From positions 1 to 7,222 of the forward strand of contig JACPAU010000124.1 in assembly GCA_016180705.1 (NCBI GenBank): a DNA stretch of 7,222 nucleotides, given 5' to 3'. Below, piece by piece: positions 1 through 4,892 of this stretch. Origin of the DNA: Candidatus Methylomirabilota bacterium (lineage in GTDB: Bacteria > Methylomirabilota > Methylomirabilia > Methylomirabilales > JACPAU01). The translations under genes were made by a program, and so were the position numbers. Numbering within the stretch: position 1 is the first letter of the stretch; every line of letters starts with the position of its first letter. The notes under the pieces are model-generated. The model saw only the letters and a list, made by a program, of their open reading frames with translations. It had not been told where the DNA came from and ran no database searches.

Positions 1-30
1 GCCTCCGATAACGACAGCCAGCCGGTTCAT
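1..30 (-). CDS. Possible start of a minus-strand gene, cut by the window edge
   Basis: An ATG at positions 30-28 (minus strand) opens a frame reading MNRLAVVIGG up to the window edge. The hydrophobic strand followed by two glycines looks like the beginning of a Rossmann-type nucleotide-binding fold (VVIGGG...G), as in flavin- or NAD-dependent oxidoreductases. Only ten residues are visible, so no family can be named. No Shine-Dalgarno sequence precedes the ATG: the bases just upstream are AGAACCCCC, preceded by an AT-rich TAGTATTTT. Either the message is leaderless or this is not a gene start. The alternative is the tail of a plus-strand gene ending at TAA 47-49 or TGA 55-57; the sequence cannot decide between these. 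Confidence 0.3.
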   Translation of the reverse strand, partial: MNRLAVVIGG

Positions 31-189
31 GGGGGTTCTAAAATACTAAGCGATTGATTTTCTTGGATATGCTGGCCTACGAACCCTCGGCAGGAAGGCA
101 GATGGGAGGAGGGTCTGGGGCCATGGCACAGCGGTTGCTCATATGATGGGCGGCCTCAAAGGCCTGGACGAAAGGCGGACAGAGGAGCC
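31..189. promoter_or_regulatory. AT-richer intergenic region, probably divergent promoter region
   Basis: This stretch lies between the possible minus-strand start at 30 and the small plus-strand gene at 190. Bases 37-73 are much richer in A and T than the rest of the window, as expected for promoter DNA in a GC-rich genome. On the plus strand a weak pair can be drawn (TTGATT at 54-59 and TACGAA at 78-83, spacer 18). On the minus strand TAGTAT/TATTTT lies just upstream of the ATG at 30. Neither is a strong consensus match. The region also holds a seven-codon frame with a strong ribosome-binding site (123-146) and a short perfect hairpin, GGCCT-CAA-AGGCC, at 152-164. Confidence 0.35.
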
Positions 190-411
190 ATGTGGTACTA
201 CAAGGTGGTCATCGGAATCCTGCTCTTCCCATGGTCGCTGATCCTGGTCATGGCCGTGGGCGCGGCCAGGCTGCGCTACGCGCGGAGGCCGCGGGTCATC
301 GTCCTGCCGACCGGCTCTCTCCCGGCCCCGTCACCTCTCCCCGTCCCCGTGCCGGAGCCGGCCCCGGTCCTCCCCGGCGACCTCGAGACCTCAGGCGTCT
401 CCCTCGCCTGA
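190..411 (+). CDS. Small single-span membrane protein with proline-rich tail
   Basis: This 73-residue protein is not recognised as a member of a named family. Residues 6-24 form one hydrophobic segment (VVIGILLFPWSLILVMAVG), preceded by aromatic residues (MWYY) and followed by a basic stretch (RLRYARRPR). The basic residues suggest the C-terminal side faces the cytoplasm. Residues 45-62 are a Pro/Ala/Val-rich tail that is probably disordered. The start is supported by AGAGGAG directly upstream, although the spacing to ATG is short. It is the only convincing plus-strand gene in the window and converges on the four-cysteine gene, sharing the last 21 bases. A possible role is as a small accessory subunit or anchor of a membrane complex, but nothing in the context confirms this. 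The overlapping frame starting at 192 lacks any membrane segment or independent ribosome-binding site and is a shadow. Confidence 0.6.
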   Translation: MWYYKVVIGILLFPWSLILVMAVGAARLRYARRPRVIVLPTGSLPAPSPLPVPVPEPAPVLPGDLETSGVSLA

Positions 412-789
412 ACGCCGCCGGTACGTGAGCCGGACCCGGTAGCGGATCGCGTTCACGCAGGGTCTGGCTTCCTCCCCCTCAGGGCCGCCGATCCATCCCC
501 CGCAGACCAAGACTCCTTCCCGTTCCTCCAGCGCATCCTGCACCATGAACTGGATGATCCGCTCCACCTCGAAGCCGCCCCCGGCGCAGCCGGCCTGCCC
601 GCACCGGATGGTCCCCTGGAAGTACCCCTCCTTGACGCTCATCCGGAGACCCTGACGGACTTGGGGGGCTCCTCCGGAGAGCGTGTACGCCTCCTCTTCC
701 CACTCGACCTCGGCGTCCGCGAGCTGGGGGAAGGCGGTCCCGAACGGCTTCCCGAACGCCGTCGCCCCCCGCGTCTCCCGCTGAGCCAC
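391..789 (-). CDS. Conserved-looking 132-residue protein with four cysteines, unknown function
   Basis: The protein is soluble, without signal peptide or membrane segment, and I do not recognise the family. It has four cysteines (C63, C68, C96, C111) in a CX4C ... CX14C arrangement. The first pair sits in RCGQAGCAGGGFEVER and the second pair brackets a glycine-rich loop (CGGWIGG...PC). This could bind zinc or form disulfides. The C-terminal part (VNAIRYRVRLTYRRR) reads as an amphipathic beta-strand. The start is GTG at 789-787, chosen because GGAGGAGG at 793-800 is a strong ribosome-binding site. It lies 42 bases downstream of the secreted-protein gene on the same strand, so the two may be cotranscribed. 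Its stop falls inside the 3' end of the opposing small membrane-protein gene. Composition and start signal support real coding; the function is open. Confidence 0.7.
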   Translation of the reverse strand: MAQRETRGATAFGKPFGTAFPQLADAEVEWEEEAYTLSGGAPQVRQGLRMSVKEGYFQGTIRCGQAGCAGGGFEVERIIQFMVQDALEEREGVLVCGGWIGGPEGEEARPCVNAIRYRVRLTYRRRSGEGDA

Positions 790-831
790 GCGCCTCCTCC
801 CGGCCCTCCCGCGATTGCCTGAGGCCCTCGC

Positions 832-1194
832 CTAGCGCGGAGGGGTCCCGGGAGTCTGCGGGGTCGGAGCCTGCTGCCCGCCCGACTGCTGGCGGAGCTG
901 CTTCTGCCGGAGGATCTCAGCGAAGGGGAACTGGGGGGCTCGGGGGATGTAGCCCAGGTAGAAGTAGTTGGTGTCGGCGTCGCGCGAGAGGACCCAGAGG
1001 TCCCCATTCCCGGTGTCCAGCAGGTATTCCAGCCCCCCCTGCACCGACGCCGGGACGAAGACGTACCGCCCGCCTCGGGCGCCGTCCTCCATCCGGGTCT
1101 GGGCACCCGCCTGTGGGGGACCAGGCGCCTGCTGCGCCACCACGGGCGTCGAGAGAAAAACCAGGATCAGGACGCTCATGATCACGACTCGCAT
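832..1194 (-). CDS. Small secreted protein with DTGNGDLW motif, unknown function
   Basis: This 120-residue protein begins with a clear signal peptide. A short n-region (MR) is followed by the hydrophobic core VVIMSVLILVFL and a likely signal peptidase I site after residue 20 (PVVA|QQ). The mature protein starts with a Pro/Gln/Ala linker and then has a compact beta-rich core at about residues 42-83 (GRYVFVP ... YLLDTGNGDLWVL ... YFYLGYIP). The motif D-T-x-x-G-x-L-W resembles that of small bacterial periplasmic proteins of unknown function that carry a DTATGRLW-type strand. The end (QSGGQQAPTPQTPGTPPR) is low-complexity and probably disordered. GGAG at 1202-1205, seven bases from the ATG, supports the start. 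A small hairpin (CCCCG-TCAT-CGGGG, 1212-1225) lies just ahead of the ribosome-binding site. The probable location is the periplasm or outside the cell. Confidence 0.72.
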   Translation of the reverse strand: MRVVIMSVLILVFLSTPVVAQQAPGPPQAGAQTRMEDGARGGRYVFVPASVQGGLEYLLDTGNGDLWVLSRDADTNYFYLGYIPRAPQFPFAEILRQKQLRQQSGGQQAPTPQTPGTPPR

Positions 1195-1239
1195 CGGCTC
1201 TCTCCTTCCTTCCCCGTCATCGGGGCATCCAGCGTGAGC

Positions 1240-1286
1240 GAAAAGACCGCGGCGGCAGGCCGCCGCCGGACGACCGCCTGCCGCCG
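1240..1286 (-). terminator. Intrinsic terminator candidate after the response-regulator gene
   Basis: An inverted repeat with a perfect 10-base stem (GGCGGCAGGC at 1251-1260 and GCCTGCCGCC at 1276-1285, extendable by C1250-G1286) encloses a 15-base loop. On the minus strand the stem is followed by CGGTCTTTTCG, which gives a short U-tract. It starts 23 bases beyond the response-regulator stop codon, the expected place. The U-run is short and begins a few bases after the stem, so termination may be partial. Confidence 0.6.
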
Positions 1287-1308
1287 TCAGCGGCCCCCCA
1301 CCCCCGCC

Positions 1309-1749
1309 TCAGGGCCGGGGGGGCAGGGGACGGCTGGTCGAAACCTTCCGGCGCCGCTCCGCGAGCGCCGCCTCCACCGTCTTCAGGAGGAGGGACAACG
1401 GGCGCATCGGCTTGTGCACGACGAAGTCGGCCCCCGCCGCCCGCCCGCGGGCGTCCACCTCCGGCCCCTTCAGGATGGTGTGGAGGATGACCGGGATCTC
1501 CCGGGTGCCGGGGTCCCCCTTCAGTCGCTGACAGACCTCGTAGCCATCCATCCCCGGCATCATCACGTCCAGGATGATGACGTCCGGGCTCCCCTCCCGC
1601 GCCATCCGGAGCGCCTCGGCGCCCTCCTGGGCCGTGAGGACCCGGAGTCCGTTGACGGTGAGGAAGTCCTCCAGCATCGCCAGGACCATCGGCTCGTCGT
1701 CCACCAGGAGGACCGTCGCCTCGCTCCGGCCCCCGCTCGTCTCTGCCAT
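1309..1749 (-). CDS. Stand-alone response regulator receiver domain protein
   Basis: A 146-residue CheY-type receiver domain with no output domain. The acidic pair D17-D18 (VLLVDDEP), the phospho-acceptor D61 (DVIILDVMMPGMDG), the conserved Thr T91 (PVILHT) and the conserved Lys K113-P114 (VVHKP) are all present, so it should be phosphorylated by a histidine kinase. About 25 residues follow the receiver fold and contain no recognisable DNA-binding or enzymatic domain. It therefore probably acts through protein-protein contact or in a phosphorelay. The start at the ATG 1749-1747 (MAETSGGRSE) places the first beta-strand at the usual distance; the open frame extends upstream only as arginine/alanine-rich sequence unlike the family. 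The ribosome-binding site is weak (GGGGG a few bases upstream). No histidine kinase gene lies in the window, so it is an orphan here. Confidence 0.93.
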   Translation of the reverse strand: MAETSGGRSEATVLLVDDEPMVLAMLEDFLTVNGLRVLTAQEGAEALRMAREGSPDVIILDVMMPGMDGYEVCQRLKGDPGTREIPVILHTILKGPEVDARGRAAGADFVVHKPMRPLSLLLKTVEAALAERRRKVSTSRPLPPRP

Positions 1750-1898
1750 CGGAACCCCCGCCGCGGCCCGCCGCTCCCTCCGAGCCCGGGCATCGCGTCG
1801 CCGCGGAAGGGTGCAAGAAGGCGACCAAGCAGCAGACGTCCGAGGCGCCATCACCGCCCTCGTCGCGCGGACGTTTGCTCCGCGCATCCCGGCAGACG
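1750..1898. other. Intergenic spacer upstream of the response regulator
   Basis: Together with the hairpin at 1899-1931, this makes about 199 bases between the end of the dehydratase-type gene and the regulator start. An open frame in phase with the regulator crosses it, but its translation is low-complexity Arg/Ala-rich with no ribosome-binding site and is best read as non-coding. A promoter for the regulator would be expected here, but no convincing -35/-10 pair is visible. Confidence 0.4.
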
Positions 1899-1931
1899 CC
1901 GCTTTTGCTGGGGCCAAAAACCCCAGAGCGG
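1899..1931 (-). terminator. Bulged hairpin at the operon 3' end, possible terminator
   Basis: The inverted repeat consists of an outer stem CCGCT/AGCGG (1899-1903 with 1927-1931) and an inner stem CTGGGG/CCCCAG (1908-1913 with 1921-1926). The loop is seven bases, with a four-base bulge on one side. It begins 17 bases after the dehydratase stop codon on the minus strand. No U-tract follows on either strand, so it may be a weak or factor-assisted terminator, or a 3'-end stabilising hairpin. A smaller alternative hairpin (GGGAA/TTCCC, within 1930-1946) shares the AGCGG arm. Confidence 0.35.
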
Positions 1932-1948
1932 GAACCCCCTTTCCCCGA

Positions 1949-2959
1949 CTAGGGCGCGCCGTCGCAGAGCAGGTGGCGGAGCGCGTCGAGCGCGACGTTG
2001 CCCCCGCTCAGGACGAGACAGACGGTCTTGCCCGCGAGCCGCTCCCGCAGGCGGAGGGCCGCAGCGACGGGGGCCGCCCCCGCCCCCTCCGCCACCTGCC
2101 GCGCCGTCTCGAGGAGCAGGAGCATGGCCTGCCGGATCTCCGCGTCGCTCACCAGGACCATCTCGTCGGCGTGCTGCAGGATGAGCCCCAGGGTGAAGAG
2201 AAAGGGGACCCGAGTCTGCAGCCCCTCCGCGAAGGTGTCCGCCGCGGGCGTCTCGATGACGCGCCGGGCGCGCCAGGAGAGGGTCACGGCCGGGGCCCCC
2301 TCCGCCTGCACCCCGATGAGCCGCACCGTCGGCTTCAGCGATTTGGCCACGACCGCCTGGCCGGCCAGGCAGCTGCCGCCCCCGACCGGGACCAGGATCG
2401 CCTCCACCTGCGGGAGGGCCTCCAGGATTTCAAGGCTGATCGTCCCTACCCCCGCCACAATGTCGGGCTCGTTGGCCGGATGGACGTAGCGGTACCCCTT
2501 GGCCCCTGCCTCCGCCTCCGCCCACTCGCGGGCCTCGTCGAAGTCCCGCCCGATCGGGACGACCTCGGCCCCGAAAGCGCGAATGGCCCCCACCTTGAGG
2601 GGGTTCGCCTCCCGGGGGACCGCCACGATGGCCCGGATCCCGTACTCGCGCGCCGCATAGGCCACCGACTGGCCGTGGTTGCCGGTGGAGGCGGTGATGA
2701 CCCCCGCCGCACGCTCCGCCGCCCCGAGCCGGGACATCAGGTACAGCCCCCCGCGGACTTTGAAGACCCCGATGGGCTGGAGGTTCTCGAGCTTGACGTA
2801 CGCCTCGCACCCCAGCGCCCGGCAGAGGGCGGGGAAGCGGACGAGTGGGGTTGGGCTCACGCGCCCCGCGAGGGCCCGCCGGGCCGCGTAGACGTCGGCC
2901 AGGGTCGGCGGCGGGAGCGGAAACGGCGTGAACGGGCGCCCGGGCCCCTCAGCCGGCAC
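1949..2959 (-). CDS. PLP-dependent threonine/serine dehydratase-type enzyme
   Basis: A 336-residue fold-type II PLP enzyme of the threonine ammonia-lyase / serine racemase group. These enzymes deaminate threonine to 2-oxobutanoate or serine to pyruvate, and some racemise. Visible features are the Schiff-base lysine K67 in VFKVRGG, the substrate loop S91-TGNHGQ, the phosphate-binding G193-GGS in PVGGGS, the HPANEPDIVAGVGT segment at about 160-173, and S318 in LSGGNV, the usual serine partner of the pyridine nitrogen. There is no C-terminal ACT domain, so it is the short, catabolic-type architecture and not the isoleucine-feedback IlvA form. The residue two before the lysine is Val where classical enzymes have Ser (SFK). 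The start is GTG at 2959, with GGGAGGAG at 2965-2972 and a five-base spacer. It overlaps the upstream gene by 11 bases and is the last gene of the operon. The exact substrate is not determined by sequence. Confidence 0.9.
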   Translation of the reverse strand: MPAEGPGRPFTPFPLPPPTLADVYAARRALAGRVSPTPLVRFPALCRALGCEAYVKLENLQPIGVFKVRGGLYLMSRLGAAERAAGVITASTGNHGQSVAYAAREYGIRAIVAVPREANPLKVGAIRAFGAEVVPIGRDFDEAREWAEAEAGAKGYRYVHPANEPDIVAGVGTISLEILEALPQVEAILVPVGGGSCLAGQAVVAKSLKPTVRLIGVQAEGAPAVTLSWRARRVIETPAADTFAEGLQTRVPFLFTLGLILQHADEMVLVSDAEIRQAMLLLLETARQVAEGAGAAPVAAALRLRERLAGKTVCLVLSGGNVALDALRHLLCDGAP

Positions 2960-3869
2960 GGCGGCTCCTCCCGGATGAAAGTCCCTCCAGGGCGCGACGG
3001 CTCAGCAGGAGATTGGGGGGCAGCCCCGGGATCCTGGTCCCCCGCACGAGGCGGCCCCGGGCCTCGAGGTCCGCCAGGGCGCCTTCGAGCTCCCCCGGCT
3101 CGGGGCGCAGCAGGCGGCCGAGCTCCCGGGGAGTGCTCCAGAGCAGCGTGTCGAGCAGCCGGCCCGCCAGGCGCCCGAGCGCCTCCGCGGGCGCGATCCT
3201 TTCGGCGGCGGCGGTCGCCCTCGGGTAGCGGGCCTCGAAGAGGTCCCACCGGTACGCGAACGACGGCTCGTACCGCTCCTCGCTCTTCACCACCCAGAGC
3301 CCCTGCTGCAACTCGGCGATCGCCCGCTCGAAGATGCGGGTCTCCCGCGACTGGGCCAGCCCCGCGGCGCGGCGCAAGTCCGGCGTGTATAGCGGATGCT
3401 GAGCGTGAAGCACCTCCAGGACCGCGTGCCCTGCCCGCGACATCCGCCCGCTCAGGAAGGCCACCCGGTGCCAGGCCGGCGTCTTCCGCCGGAACCACGC
3501 GACAGCGGCCGGCAGGTCGGGCAGGGCCACGAGGGTCGGCTTCCCCAGCAGGAGCTTCCCGTAGTAGACCCGCCGGCGCGCCGGCAGGACGTCCTTGAGG
3601 TGCCAGGCCAAGCCGATTCCCGGATCGTGGTGCGTGTGCCGGGGCCAGCGCGGCTCCCGCCGGCCGCAAACCGCCGCCCAGAGGAACGGCAGCCCCGTCC
3701 CGAAGTTGTCGAAGAGGAACGCGAAGCCCACCGCCTTCAGGAAGGCCAGGGCCGAGTGCTCTCCCCGCACCCGGCGGGCCGGCGTCGTTCGGTGCAGCCG
3801 GTCGCGCGCCGCCTGGAGGAGCCGGGGGCTCAGGCCGGCCGCGCCATCGCCGGCACGCCCCCGGGTCAC
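2949..3869 (-). CDS. Winged-helix protein, tentatively AlkZ/YcaQ-related
   Basis: This 306-residue protein appears to belong to the AlkZ-related winged-helix proteins, which are distant relatives of the YcaQ/AlkZ DNA glycosylases. Recognisable parts are GFAFLFDNFG (48-57), GLAWHLKDVLP followed by VYYGKLLLGKPTLVAL (about 86-115), and a C-terminal winged-helix-like stretch with STPRELGRLL and ALADLEARGRLVRG. The catalytic QxQ/QxD motif of true AlkZ glycosylases is not evident near the N-terminus, so glycosylase activity should not be assumed. The start is GTG at 3869-3867, overlapping the preceding stop codon as GTGA. No Shine-Dalgarno sequence precedes it, so translation probably depends on termination-reinitiation from the KAS III gene. 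The frame runs open far upstream, but that part is the shadow of the KAS III gene. The coding call is firm; the family name is recalled from motif appearance and is only moderately sure. Confidence 0.6.
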   Translation of the reverse strand: MTRGRAGDGAAGLSPRLLQAARDRLHRTTPARRVRGEHSALAFLKAVGFAFLFDNFGTGLPFLWAAVCGRREPRWPRHTHHDPGIGLAWHLKDVLPARRRVYYGKLLLGKPTLVALPDLPAAVAWFRRKTPAWHRVAFLSGRMSRAGHAVLEVLHAQHPLYTPDLRRAAGLAQSRETRIFERAIAELQQGLWVVKSEERYEPSFAYRWDLFEARYPRATAAAERIAPAEALGRLAGRLLDTLLWSTPRELGRLLRPEPGELEGALADLEARGRLVRGTRIPGLPPNLLLSRRALEGLSSGRSRRAG

Positions 3870-4879
3870 ACCCGGAGGAGGCCGGCCCCCCAGATGAGGC
3901 CACCCCCGAAGGCCGCCAGCAGGACGACGTCCCCGGTCCGGAGGCGCCCCTGCCGGAGCGCGGCGTCGAGGGCCAGGGGAAGGCTGGCCCCCGAGCAGTT
4001 CCCGGTGTAGTGGATGGTCACGACCACCCGCTCCATGGGCATCTCCAGGCGCGCCGCGACCGCCTCGATGATCCGGAGGTTGGCCTGGTGAGGGACTAGG
4101 AGGCTTACCGCCTCGAGGGGAACCCCCGCCTCGCCCAGCACCTCGCGGCAGGTTTCCACCTGGCGCCGGACCGCGGACCGGTAGAGGTGGGTGCCGTGCA
4201 TCCGGATCGCGTGGGCCCCGATCTCCACCGTGCGGGCGGTGATGGGGGCCACCCGGGAGCCCCCTCCGGGGAGCAGGAGCAGGTCGGCCTGCCTGCCGTC
4301 CGCGCGCAACGTGAGCCCGAGGAGCGTGGGCCCGGGGCCCGGCCCGGCCTCGAGGAGGGCCGCCGCCGCCCCGTCGCCCCAGAGAAAGCAGTTCTCCCGG
4401 TCGCCCCAGTCCACGTACCGAGTGACCACCTCGGCCGCGACCACGAGGGCCCGCCGGGCGGCCCCCCCCTGCAGGTACTGGCGGGCGACGGAGACCGCCA
4501 CCAGGAACCCCGCGGAGGACGCGGACACGTCGAAGGGAAGCGCCCGGGAGGCACCGAGCCGCGCCTGGATCCAGGAGGCGGTGGACGGGCAGAGGGTATC
4601 GGGCGTGGTCGTGGCCACCACCAGGAGGTCCACGCCCTCGGGGGAGCAGCCCGCCTCCGCTAACGCCTGCCGGGCCGCCGCCAGCCCCAGGTCGGAGGCG
4701 GCCTCCTCCTTCCCCGCCACGCGCCGCTCCCGGATGCCGCTCCGGGCCAGGATCCACTCGTCGCTCAGGCCGGTGCGGGCGCGCAACTCCGCGTTGGTCA
4801 GGACCGTCTCCGGCAGATAGGCGCCGGTCCCCGTGATCCGGATGGGTGGTGCCGCGTCGCGTTCCATGCTGAGTCCCAT
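3866..4879 (-). CDS. 3-oxoacyl-ACP synthase III (FabH-like) with active-site Ser in place of Cys
   Basis: A 337-residue thiolase-fold KAS III protein of full family length. The N-terminus matches FabH closely (ITGTGAYLPE, LSDEWILARSGIRER; W42 and R46 correspond to CoA-contacting W32 and R36 of E. coli FabH). H264 (VPHQAN) and N294 (GNCSGAS) are the conserved His and Asn, and FGGGLIWG closes the fold. The catalytic cysteine position reads DVSASSAGF: S122 (TCC, bases 4514-4516) stands where E. coli has C112, with the same 80-residue spacing from the conserved Trp. Classical KAS III enzymes need Cys to form the acyl-enzyme for malonyl-ACP condensation. Ser-containing relatives such as DpsC of daunorubicin synthesis accept an acyl group from CoA and act in polyketide priming. 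An acyltransferase or starter-unit role is therefore more likely than primary fatty-acid initiation. It starts 13 bases after the URO-D gene and ends in GTGA. Confidence 0.9.
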   Translation of the reverse strand: MGLSMERDAAPPIRITGTGAYLPETVLTNAELRARTGLSDEWILARSGIRERRVAGKEEAASDLGLAAARQALAEAGCSPEGVDLLVVATTTPDTLCPSTASWIQARLGASRALPFDVSASSAGFLVAVSVARQYLQGGAARRALVVAAEVVTRYVDWGDRENCFLWGDGAAAALLEAGPGPGPTLLGLTLRADGRQADLLLLPGGGSRVAPITARTVEIGAHAIRMHGTHLYRSAVRRQVETCREVLGEAGVPLEAVSLLVPHQANLRIIEAVAARLEMPMERVVVTIHYTGNCSGASLPLALDAALRQGRLRTGDVVLLAAFGGGLIWGAGLLRV

Positions 4880-4886
4880 CTCCCGG
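4862..4886 (-). promoter_or_regulatory. Start-site region of the KAS III gene, two candidate ATGs
   Basis: The first ATG (4879-4877) has GGGAG touching it with no spacer, too close for normal use. A second in-frame ATG (4867-4865, Met5) has GGGA about six bases upstream, lying within the first codons. Initiation at Met5 would give MERDAAPPIRITGTG, closer to the usual FabH length before the first strand. Either start keeps the whole domain. Confidence 0.4.
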
Positions 4887-4892
4887 ACCCGG

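Noticed and set aside
385..401. GAGAC...GTCTC inverted repeat as a terminator for the convergent genes
   Set aside because: Only a five-base stem with no T-run on either side, and it lies within coding sequence of the small membrane-protein gene.
1750..1917. N-terminal extension of the response regulator by 56 residues
   Set aside because: Arg/Ala-rich, no ribosome-binding site at the far start, and the receiver fold begins normally from the ATG at 1749.
1574..3598. Long 674-codon plus-strand open frame opposite the dehydratase and AlkZ-related genes
   Set aside because: It is antisense to two well-supported genes, is Arg/Pro/Gly-rich with no recognisable motif, and is a typical high-GC shadow frame.
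2857..3903. 348-codon minus-strand frame overlapping the AlkZ-related gene in another phase
   Set aside because: Pro/Gly/Arg-rich shadow translation; the alternative frame shows hydrophobic and winged-helix segments.
3870..4757. Long N-terminal extension of the AlkZ-related frame into the KAS III gene
   Set aside because: The extension is a Gly/Pro/Arg-rich shadow of the KAS III coding sequence; the GTG at 3869 in a GTGA overlap is the natural start.
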